Shown: positions 24,101 through 36,100 of the stretch, in pieces
How the letters are laid out: every line of letters starts with the position of its first letter
Numbering within the stretch: position 1 is the first letter of the stretch
Source of the DNA: Muricea muricata
Taxonomy: Eukaryota > Cnidaria > Anthozoa > Malacalcyonacea > Plexauridae
Assembly: GCA_963855995.1 (NCBI GenBank)
Contig: OY979718.1
Coordinates: 42,467,559 to 42,531,558, forward strand
Direction: 5' to 3'
DNA: 64,000 nt
Notes under the pieces: generated by a model
The model's input: the letters and a program-made list of their open reading frames with translations, nothing else
Told to the model about the DNA's origin: nothing
Database searches by the model: none
Translations under genes and position numbers: made by a program

Positions 24101-27100
24101 GCTAAACAACTGTGGCTTTTAACCATTGACTCGTCAGGAAATAGCGAGATTATCTCAACGATAACTTCTGACGAATCAGTCACGTTAGGGTTCCACGTTA
24201 TGCTAGTTGAATCTGAATAGATCCAATGCTCCACCTCAAGACCATGGATGCCTGGAGGATGCCTGTTCACGGGAACTAAAATTAAAATTGTAAATGCATG
24301 TGGATTAGTATTGTTCAACAATCAGCTAATACCAAATGTTATTGCGGTGGTTTGATCCAAAGATGTAATTTATAAACAAAATGTTTGTATAAAATGGCCC
24401 ATATTTTAAATGTGCAAATAAAGGCTCATTCCCTTCTAGATTAGTGCTAATCTTGGGTTGAGGTTTTACCCACTGTTTTAGCTTCTTTAGCATTTCTACA
24501 CATCCCTTTATTTCAAAACTACAGAAGTTAAAATAATTATGAATCCTGATGGGTTTGTAAAAAAATATTTCCACTAAAGTTTAGAAAAAAGTTTCTGGGT
24601 AACTTTGTTCAAATTTAACGCTAACCCAGGGTTAAGTTGACCAGCTTTTGAAAAACCAGCCACAGCCAAATATATTGCCTATAATATGTGTAAGATACGG
24701 AGGGCAAAATCATTTGGTCGAATTGTGATCGAACTTTAATTAAATTGTACTAAACTTACTTGATCTGTATATTCCAGAAAAATTGTATGTTAAACCACCA
24801 TCCAGTGACAGCTCAACCACGATTTGACCATGTGCACGCAGTAGAGGAGTGATACATGATACCAGTAGCGCAGATAAAAACACACACCTTGTTTCAATTG
24901 CACGGTCAAAACGGCATACAATCATCTGTTCGGGACTGTAACATGGTCCACTAATAAAAACTTTGTTTCCTCCTAACTCAATTCCAGATCGTGGCGAGAG
25001 TGTCAATGTACCTACCAATAATAATAAAGAATCATCAAATAAAAAAAAATCGTAAAATTCGAGTAATTTAGCCTACAAGTATATGTTGTTTCAAAACCTA
25101 GTTTGTGATGTAAATCATTGTATTGTCAATGCCGTATAGCTAGAACGTTAATTGCACGGGGGTGTATATTCATGTAACCATGTTCTGTTCGATGAGTTTC
25201 TTTTCAAATCAAATTCAACTTAAATTTGATTTAAAAAGAAACTCGTCGTACAGAACATGAATATACCCCCGCCCCGCAGTCAATTAACGTTTTAGCTACG
25301 GCCCTGTGAATTGACATACCAGAACTTTGTGCATAGTGACCGACATTTCGCTACTCAGTTATCCTAACATGTAAAAAGAACAAGTAACTTTAGAGCATAA
25401 TCAAAATTTTAGAACAATTTATTCTTTCTGCAAATTACAGGCAATTACAGGTTCTATAGTGTTTTCTTTCAATTCACTATTCTGGAAAACGTCCTTGATA
25501 TTATAAAGCCGTTTCAACAAATCAACTCTTCTTCATCCGGATATTGTTTACACAGCTTTCATAGCTGTGCAGACATCGGATTTTTATAAGTAGAAAACTG
25601 TTAAGCATAACGCCCTAAATCATTGCATGAAATACAAAGAACTAAAAATTAATTTAGAAATTCCCACAAGGCCAAAACAAAGTTTTTCTGTCTCGAAATT
25701 GACGATTGTACATGATCTAATGATCTAGGACGGAACTGGAAATTAATTAATAATCTAAAGGAAGTACAATAATATGCCCTTGTGGAAAATATTACAACCA
25801 TCCCTTGTGGACGATATTACAACCATAGCGGAGACTTTAAATGACTTTTTTGCTAATATTGGGACTAAATTGCCCTCTGCAGTTAAAGGCGATTCAACAA
25901 ACGCGTAGGTACGTGATTGCATAAACTAGCATTAAAATTCTCGTAAAAACATTACTTTTAATTTTTCTGAATTTACCCGGGTGAAGTAATCTATCAATTA
26001 GTCAATCTTAATCGACTGGTGTTGATAATGTCCCTGTTAAGGCTCTTAAACTAGCTGCAGGTATTATTGGATCATCAATTACGTGGATATTCATAACCTT
26101 TCCACCAAAACAGGAATCTATGTTGACGATTGGAAAAAGCAAGTGTAATACCAATTTATAAATCTACGAAAGACAAAAATTATCGCGGAATTTCGATACT
26201 GTCTATTATTAGCAAAATAATGGAGAGATCCGTCTTCAAACAGATGTATAAGTTCCTCTTCTTTCTAAATACCAATCTGGCTTTCGACCAAAGCACTCCA
26301 CTCTCACGGCGCTTATGTAAATCTGGGATGCATTTTATGAAAACATGGATAATGGAGAATTGAACGAGGTTGTTTTACTCGAAATCCGCAAAGCCTTTGA
26401 TTCTATCAACCATAGCATTTTACTGCATAAAATTAATGTTTAATTTGGAATAACTAAGGTAGAACTACATTGGTCCTCATCTTACTTAACTAACAGGGAA
26501 TAAGTGCGCACTGTTAACGGAACAATGTCCGCACCTAAAAGGATAGTTTGTGGCGTACCGCAAGGTCAAATCGTAGCCCCCCCCCCTGATGTTTTTATTA
26601 TATATCAATGACCTGCGAGATTATTTTGACTTACCCTTGTTTGTCCGCAGATGATACTCAAATCTTTTCGGCCGCTAGAGATTTTCGACCGGTAACACAA
26701 CTCATGGAAAATTTAAATCATGACTTGTATAAACTCAATTAATGGCTAATTAGAAATAAATTACACCACCATCCGACAAAAACTAAACTGATGTACATAG
26801 GTTCAAATCATAATCTTAAAACCTTGATTTGTGATCCTAGAATAACGATAAACAGCCAACCGGTTCCTCGTGTACGGTCATTTACTTGTCTTGGAGTGAA
26901 TCTAAATGAAACTCTGGAGTAAAGTGAACACATTGAAATGATCTGTAAAAAGGTCGCGGCAGGTATAGGCACGCTAAAGTGTATTGAATTATTCATCCCC
27001 GCCTGTAAATTGCAAACAATTTACTGTGCGTTAATACAACCTTATTTCGATTATTGTTCTCGCTTATAGGAGGTAGGGGGGGGTTTAAAATGAACTTCAG

Positions 27101-30100
27101 AAATTTCAAAACCGAGCAGTGAGAGTAATTACCCCTGCAAATTTTGACTCGCGATCTAATGATGGTTGCTTACTGGTCACACCAGAAATATGTAAGAAAT
27201 ATTACGGGAAACAGCTTCTATCCCTTTGCTGTAAATAGTTAAATTGGTTGACGCGCTTCGTGGAAATCAAAAAATTGCTGACAGAGCCAGCGTCCTTAAA
27301 TAAATTTTTACATTACATTTGTAGAAACAATGAATTGTCCTAAACTTTTCTTTGTGTTTTAATTACTTGTTCTTTTTACATGTCAGGATAACTGAAAAAT
27401 AATCAGATTTCAGACGTCCGGGTCGCGCGACCTTTCGTAGCATTACGTAACCGTAGCGCTACACCTAGGGCGTCAGCATGCCACACGTGCGCCACATAAC
27501 TGTAATATTACATAACCGTAGCGCTACACCTATTGCGTTAGCATGCCAGACGTGCGCCACATAATCGTTGCGCCACACCTATGACGTCATCTTCCCGTAT
27601 AGCAGCTTGCATACTAATTACTTCCGGTGCTATATGGGGGTAATCTGCTAACGTTGCACAAAATATCCCAATGACAGTTAAAGAGCATCCAAGCCCACAT
27701 TGTTTTTAAGAAATCTAAATGATTGTGATTTTATAAGATTTTTGAAGAAAAATCTGACATTAAAACAATTTTGTAGTCCTAAACCCTTCTCGAATATCGG
27801 AATTTCACACAAATTTTTGCTCGCGACGCGCATCTATTCTTGCAGTCTGGTAGCTAACATGTGACGCAAATTCTCTCCATTAACAAAGCTTTCTTCAATT
27901 TTTTTGCATAAAGCCCATTTCTTGTTGATCACTATACATGAGAAACTATGCCTGATCAATGCGCTTCAGTCCCAAAAGTTTTGACATCGTCTACCGATAT
28001 ATTGTTTGTTATCAATGTCAGAAATTTACGTAACGTGAACTAAAACGGGTAAGGCCTCAGCGCCACTCGCTGGCAGAGAATTAATCAAATTTGAAAAGGT
28101 CCTCCGCCAAAAATCTTCTAAAATCACGATCTTTCCAAACATAATTTCAAGATTAGGTACACTTTAAGAAACACTGAATGTATATTACCACTTGACGAAT
28201 TAGAACAAGTTTCAGTTTCAATTTTCCCCCCATTGACCTGGAAGATCCACAACCCAGGAACCTGGACATTCGAGGTGTCTGTAATATCAACAATCTCTGG
28301 TGTTCTTGAGTTTGGAACACTAAAGGAGCGAATACCGTCACCAGCGTTGAATCCAACCTAGAAGATAAGATACGTTTGAAAGAGTGCTCAATATATACAT
28401 ATATAAAATGCTGAAATTCAGCTAGGATTCATATTGTATTTCTATTCAAAAAGTTAAAATTTGTCACTAGCTATGTACAACGTAATCACGTACATAAAAG
28501 TTTTTTAAAGACGTTTCGATCAGAAACCTCCGATCTTCGTCAGTTGGTATTAAGAACTAAGAAGCTATCAACACGTTTCTATTTGTATTGAGTTTGTATA
28601 CGCTATTAATTTGAATGCATTAGAGACGTAGCTATAAATGTTTGAAATGTCGACAATGCTTCCAGAAACAATCGTTCATGGTAATTTTTTACTCTTCTGA
28701 TTATTCTAGCATTCTCAAAGTCCATGTGGTGGTTACATTTCTCTACGTGTTGAGTTCTTTTAGATTTCTTTTCCTGTTGGACGGCTCGTTTATGTTCTTT
28801 TATTCTGATTTTAACGCTCGGTTGGTTTGACCACAGTAACTGAAGTCACAAGCGGAACAGTTGATTCTATTAACGATGTCCCTGTATTGTTAGAGTCTAA
28901 TTTATCTTTCGGCTTTGGGAATTCTTGCTGTAACGGGCGAGCTGGTTGGAATGAAACTCGAATATTCTCACGTTGTAATGTTTTTGAGATTTTTTCTGAA
29001 ACTCCCTTGATATAGGGTATAACAATACGCTTATCCTCTCTTTACGTTTCCACGGTTGGTTGATGGTATTTTATCTGCCCTGTCGAGTAAAGCCGGTATT
29101 AACTACAGATCGCTTGTGTTGTAGAGAGTGATTAATAATGGTAATTGCACTGAGTGGAGTGCAATTTGGTCTGAAATCAAACGCGTGATTACAAAATCGC
29201 ACGACCACGAAGCGGGAGTGCGATTTGTAATCACAAGTTTGATTTCAGACCAAATTGCACGACACGAAGTGCAATTTCCACTTTATTACATTCATTTTGA
29301 AATCTAAAACAAGACACTCCTCCCGCCTTCCTTCCGGTTCTTCTTCGGCGCGGTAGCATAGCAACAAGCGAACAAAATCGAAGGACATATTTGTACAGGT
29401 ATTTAACAAATGGAGAAGATGATGAACTTGTTTGTGCATAAAATCTTGGCCAAAGGAATAGCAAGGTTAGTTTGAACATTCTATTAGCTTTATTCGTGAT
29501 TTAACAGGATTCAACAACAGATTTTTGAGCTAAAACATATTAAATTTATCTGGACTTACTTGTCGCTGCCATATTGCATTTCGAGCTTGTACTAGTTATT
29601 CAATGTTATTCACAAAGGTTTTATTTCTGTAATGTGTAGCATTGTTTGATTTGTTTGGCAACTTAGCTAGTGTTTTATCTGTTTTTCAGTGCTTGTGTAC
29701 TAGCCTTTGACTGCCTGAGAAAATAGGTGATATGAAATTTGTATATTTTGCTCTTTTGTCACCGTGATCAGCTGTTTTTAAAATTTATTTGGTGTAATGA
29801 ATGTTAATTAATGTAAATTTAATGATTGAGCCTAAGTATAATGCTCAGCAGCTGTACACATAAAGTTACTTCGCCGCCATGTTGTTGTTTCAGAAACAGC
29901 ATGAATTTTATGTTGATTAAAGCCGATTTTGAAGGCATTTCTTTTCTGTTTATATAACAATTTAATCAACATAAAACTATGGATAAAGTACTACGGCCTG
30001 AACGCTTAGAAACAGATCCTAATAGCAGTACGGCCGCTAACGAATGGATTCATTGGAGACGAACATTCGAAAATTTTTTAACAGTATTGCCCGAGGAAGG

Positions 30101-33100
30101 ACTCGTTAAGTTCAGAGTATTAGCTAATTTTGTGTCGCCTTTGGTTTACCAGTATATCGAGGAAAGTGGAAACTACGATACAGCAATTGAGACATTAGAA
30201 ACCATATTCGTGAAACCTAAAAATGAAATTTATGCTCGCCACTTAATAATAATAATAATAATAATGATAATAATAATAATATATTCATTTAAATATAGCG
30301 CTTAATTATATGTATATTCAAAGCGCTGTACAATAACTGTAAACTAAGATTTAAACTAAAATTTAAGATTATAGTTCTACTAGATGTTAAAAGCGTTTTT
30401 AAAAAGGAATGTCTTTAATTGTTTTTTAAAAATACTAATGTTTTCACTTTGTCGAATTTCTAATGGTAAAGTGTTCCATATCCGAGGAGCAGCAGATGCT
30501 AGTGGCAGGAACTTGAAGGAGGTCTTGGTCATGTGATCTTAAATCATATTTGCTAGCCAATTTTGGTGACAGTAACGCCGATATATAACTGGGAGCGCTG
30601 CCATTTAGAGCTTTGTAGACCAATAGAGCAATTTTAAAATCGACTCGAAATTTGACAGGCAACCAGTGAAGACTGATTAAAATTGGTGTTATATGGGAAT
30701 GTCTTGGACTTTGGTATATAAGCCTGGTAGCAGCATTCAAGACTTTCTGGAGTCTTTGAAGTTGGTACTGAGGGATTCCAGCTAAAAGGGAGTTACAATA
30801 ATCTAGATGAGACGTCACAAAAGCATGTATGAGGGTTTTTGTCGAATCCATCGATAGGAACTTTCTTATTTGACGTATGTTGTATAATCCTCTGAATGCT
30901 TTACTGCAGACTTTCCCAACATGAATATTCATGAACAGGTGATTGTCAAACCATGAGCCTAAATTTCGGACCTTTTCCACAGGTTTGATATCAACGCCCC
31001 CGACTTTAACAGAGTCGATTTGAATTTTTGAAAGTTGTTGTCGTGTACCAATAATTAAAAACTCCGTTTTAGAATCTTTAAACATCAGTTTATGAGTAAG
31101 CAACCAGGAACGCATGTCAGTAATACATTTTTCTAATGCCAACATTGCTTGATTCTGAGCTATAGAAGATTCAGGGCGGAAAGACATGTAAAGCTGAGTG
31201 TCGTCGGCATAGCCATGGGCGGAAGGTAGATGTCTGCTGACAACGTCAAATAACTGGGATATATACAGCAGAAATAGTACAGGTCCAAGGCAACTTCCCT
31301 GAGGCACTCCATGATTGACATTATAGTCCTTCGAAAACTCCTTCTTGATATGAACTCGTTGCTTCCTGTCCGATAAAAAAGATTTTAACCACAGAAGTGC
31401 TTTACCCGTTACCCCAAAATCGAACTTCAAGGTATCCAGCATAAGTTTATGGTCAATTGTGTCGAAGGCCGAACTTAAATCTAATAACACAAGCAATATT
31501 ACTTCTTGTTTGTCCATACTCATTAAAATGTCGTTTTGAACTTTCAGGAGAGCTGTCTCAGTAGAGTAGTTCTTTCGATATGCAGATTGACTGCTTGGTA
31601 GTGGTGCATTTTCGTCGCAGTGCTCAAACAACCGCTCAATAACAGCCTTTTCAGCGGATTTTGATATAAAAGATAAATTACAAACAGGTCTAAAGTTCTC
31701 AAAGACTGCTTCCAGGCCAGATTTTTTTAAAAACGGCTTTAATAGAGCGATTTTCCAAGCATCAGGGACATGTCCTTCTTCCAAGGATAAGTTGATGATT
31801 TTCGTAAGAATAGGTGTTAGTTCATAAGAGCACAGCTTTACTAACCATGATGGAATTGGGTCCGATTCACAAAATGCATTGGACGACTGCATAATTATGT
31901 CATGAACCTCTTGGTCCGAAACAGGAGTAAACGATTCTAGCTTAACTTCTGGTCTACGATATTCAACCGGCTGTGGATCAACAGTAGTATTGTCAATATC
32001 GTTCCTAATGAGCTCAATTTTGCGGTAAAAATATTCACCGAACATGTTAGTAAGTTGCTTAAGTCATCATGTGGTGGCAGTTGTGGTTCATCCCTCGGCG
32101 CTTTACAAAGCGATGTCACAACCTTAAACAATTTCTTCGAATCATTAGAGAATTCATCAATAAGGTCAGTATAGTATTTCCTCCGGGCCTCCTTAAGTAG
32201 GGCAGAATATTTATTGCATATCTTACTATATGCAGCTCGATCAGTATTTTGTTTAGATTTCCTCATTTTTCTTTCTAGCTTCCTTCGTTCCGTTTTTAGA
32301 TGTTTAGCATTCGCACTGAACCATGGTAGTCTACGTTTTCCGACAGTAATCTTCTTTCGAATAGGTGCATGTTTATCAAAAATAGACACTAGTGTGTCAT
32401 TATAACATTCCATCAGATCATCTAGATTGGACCATGAATCATTCATACACAAATTTGACTGCGAGATGTCGGTCTTAAAATTGTCAAGGTTGATCTTTTT
32501 CGTCTCGCGGAAACATATCTCTTTAGTAGAGAGATCTGGATGAGATATAGACAAGTGACATTCCACAAAACAATGATCTGACAAGAAGAAAGTGGTTTCC
32601 AACGAGGAGATGTTAATATCATTTGAGGATCTAGTAATCAATAGGTCCAATGTATGATTTGAAGAATGTGTTGGAGCTGTGACATGTTGCTTCAACCCAA
32701 ATGTTTCCAGCATATCAATAAATCTTTTAGTATCAATGTCAGACTGGTCATTAAAGTGAAAGTTAAAGTCTCCAGCAATTATTAAGATTTCTGAACACAT
32801 AACAATGCTTTCAAGATAATTAGAAAATTCTTCGAAGAAAATACAAGGGGTAACAGGGTGTGCCTGGGAATAAGGTGGGCGATAAACCGCGACGACTTTC
32901 ATATGATGGGCGGATATTGCAAAGTTCCACTCAGAAAATTCTAACGACTTTTTTTCTCCGCCATTCAGTAATAAGACGTTAAAGTTAGTTTTAAACATAG
33001 CACCAGTACCACGCCCCGGTCTGTCGGTTTGTCGTGGGAAGGATTTGAAAAAATAGCCCGGAGGGCAAAGTGCGGCAATGCTGACGGTGTCTATTTCCTT

Positions 33101-36100
33101 TAACCAAGTTTCTGTTACAATACATAGATCAATTTTATTATCCAAAATATGACTCACAAAAGCAGCAGTTTTATTCTTTAGAGGTCTTGCATTAATGTTT
33201 GCAAAGCGTAGGGAATTTTGGCGATGGGATATAGAAGAGTTAGTGACCGTGACAACAGGAATACAGTTTAAGGGGTTGTGGCCTCTAGGAGGGGAAAGTT
33301 CGTCTAAGGCTGGGAATAAAGAATCATTTAGTAATAATAACTGAACCATTTCAGTCTGTTCTTCCATATGGGTTCTGAGCGAAAACCCTCTTCACTATTT
33401 ATACTATGTGCGGTATTTGTTTCTCTCCGACTCTGACTTGATATACGGCCTTTCCTTGGTTTATGTTTTCTAGACGGTTTTCGTTGGGTGATGCGGGCCA
33501 GGATAGATTGATAATTATTAAGAGGAGTTATACTATGTGCGGTACTTGATTCTCTCCGACTCTGTCTTGATAGAACTTGAGGAGGAATTGTATCATTTAT
33601 AATGCTTCTACCATTACTGGTGTTATGATCGTCTAGATTAATTTCTATGGTATCTGGCTGTGGGTATTATGTTTCTTATGTTTGCCTTTGTTTTTATTAT
33701 AATGCTGATTGATCATGACACATTCCTTCCCAATTGTTTGGACAGTATTTAATTGGCCTTGTATGCCTTTTGAATTATGGTGCGGATCATAACAAGAATT
33801 CTCTAAGATTGGTGCATTATTTAGACGACTCTTTGAATTAGACTTGGATTGACTAGGCAAATACTTATTTACTAGGGTTACAACTACACCGTCCGTACTA
33901 TTCTGTTCGGGTTCGTCTGAATAGCGCAACCGAGTAGGTGTAATCACAGATGCAGTGGAACTATTGTTCTTGCATTGCATACCACGTTCGCCCGATGTAC
34001 TATTGGGAGTTAGTCGGTCCGACGGTATTGATTTAGCTTCGGTTGTTGCTGTTCCTAAATTCGCCATAACTTCTTGCATTCTAGCAAGCGTATTTGCTTG
34101 TTGTTTTACTGTTGATTCCAAGATAGTGATATCCAGTTTAACGCCTTCAATATCGGAACTGACTTCAGAACATTTACACGTATTGTGAGACGAACTAATA
34201 TGGTCGTCAAAGCCAGTGTCATGCCAAATCATCATCAAAAGTGAGCGTTTAACTTCACTTGCCTGCTTTCCCTCGATCCTGAGAAACTTCTTTTTTGCCC
34301 GCCAATGAATGTCAACGTTATCGCTTTCAAACAACTTATTTTCTCCGCCAGTCGATGTCCATTTTCCTTGGAGATTTAGTTCGCTATCAACAAACGATCT
34401 TAGCGATTCATAATCTCCGGACCACGATAGTTTTAGATCAGGGTGTATGTATGATGATTGAGTTTGGTGTGTAACTGTTGGCATCGTTTCAAAAATATAT
34501 ACCAGACTCAAAAGGAATTTTTGAGGAGCTTCGAAATACACGTCCGTAAGCAATAATTGTTCAGGATGGCGCGTACTCGCGACAAGACGTCAACAGGCAG
34601 GAGAATCTCTTGATGAATATCTTCAAGCTTTAAAGACCCTTAGCAAAGATTGTAACTTTAAAAATGTTACAGCAGCTCAGTACCGCGATGAAAGCATTCG
34701 AGATGCTTTTATAACGGGACCGTTTATCTAATTCAATTCGTCAGCGATTACTTGAGAATAAAACGCTAGACAATGTTCGACACTTCGACCAAGCTCGTTT
34801 ACTTGAATCAGCGATGAAAAGTTCTGAATCCTACACAGGGTCCCAACCGAGTTTTAACTCAGCAGTTCCTGACTCACCATCAGCGTCCGTGTTACCCAAC
34901 GAGGGTACTGCATCTTGTTTCTTTTGTGGAAACAGTTGGCATGCTCGCTCAAAATGCCCGGCTCGAGATGCCATTTGTATGAAATGCCATAAGAAAGGGC
35001 ATTTTGCAAAAGTCTGTCGTGGAAAACCAGCCAACAAATCTACCACATCAGCAGCGTTTTGGTCTCCAACGTTGGCTACTGTTTCGCCAAGAAATCCTGT
35101 GTCTTTAGCGAACTCCTCAGCAATGGTGTCGCTCAATGGATTACAAGTCAAAGCACTGTTCGATAGTGGCAGTAGTGAAAGTTTCATTCATCCTAATTTG
35201 ATCGAAATGGCTTCCCTTTCTATTCAGCCTTTTTCAGGAACTATATCTATGGCTACATCTTCTCTTGTTACCAACATCACTGGATACTGTCAAGCAAACC
35301 TTGAGTATCAAGGACGTACCTATGAAAATCTTCGCTTAACTGTTTTACCAGACTTGTGTGCGGATCTTATATTGGGCCTTGATTTTCAATCAAGGCGTAA
35401 GAATGTGGTGTTTAACTATGGTGGTCCTGAACCTCCCTTGTCTGTTTGTGGATTCAGCACTTTAAATATATCTCCTCCTGAACCTTTCGCTAATTTATCA
35501 GCTGATTGTCATCCAATTGCTACTAAATCACGACGATATAGCCGGGATGATTTAGACTTTATTGATAAAGAAGTACAGAGACTTTTGAAAGAAGGCAATA
35601 TAGAGCCAAGTAAATCTCCATGGCGCGCACAAGTCGTGGTTACTAAAGATGAAAATCATCGGAAGAGAATGGCAATCGATTATTCACAAACCATCAACAA
35701 GTTTACTCTCCTCGACGCTTTCCCTTTGCCAAGAATAGATGATTTGGTAAACGAAATGGCCCAGTATCGTGTCTTCAGTGCCGTCGATTTACGCAGCGCT
35801 TATCATCAAGTAAAGTTGAAGGACGAAGACAAACCATATACAGCATTTGAAGCAAGTGGCTGCCTCTATCAGTTTACTCGTCTCCCGTTTGGCGTTACTA
35901 ATGGTGTTGCCTGTTTTCAGAGGGAGATGGTTAAGTTTGTTCAAGAAGAGAATCTCAAAGGAACTTTTCCTTATCTCGATAATATTACTATCTGTGGGAA
36001 AGACCAGGAAGATCACGATGCGAATTTAAAAGAGTTTTTAGAAGCTGCTAATCGCAAAAACATCACGTACAATGAAGAGAAGAGTGTTTTCTCGACAACA

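Larger units (their letters stand above)
30242..34563 (-). mobile_element. L2-like LINE with ORF1 and ORF2, nearly full length, inserted in gypsy gag
   Basis: Minus-strand order: ORF1 (34553-33380), endonuclease (33367-), RT (to 30444), and a 3' end of (ATT)n repeats at 30246-30283. It splits gag: IYARHLI on one side, RRQQAGESLDEYLQ-like text on the other. The ORFs are long but each carries a frameshift. The RT is of the L2/Crack type (LDLSSAFDTIDH, HGVPQGSCLGPVLF, YADDTQLY). Boundaries are approximate and no clear target duplication was found. Confidence 0.9.

Noticed and set aside
28153..28356. 67-codon minus ORF overlapping the third NIDO exon
   Set aside because: It is in the wrong frame. 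The frame with GFNAGDG and matching splice phases is the real one.
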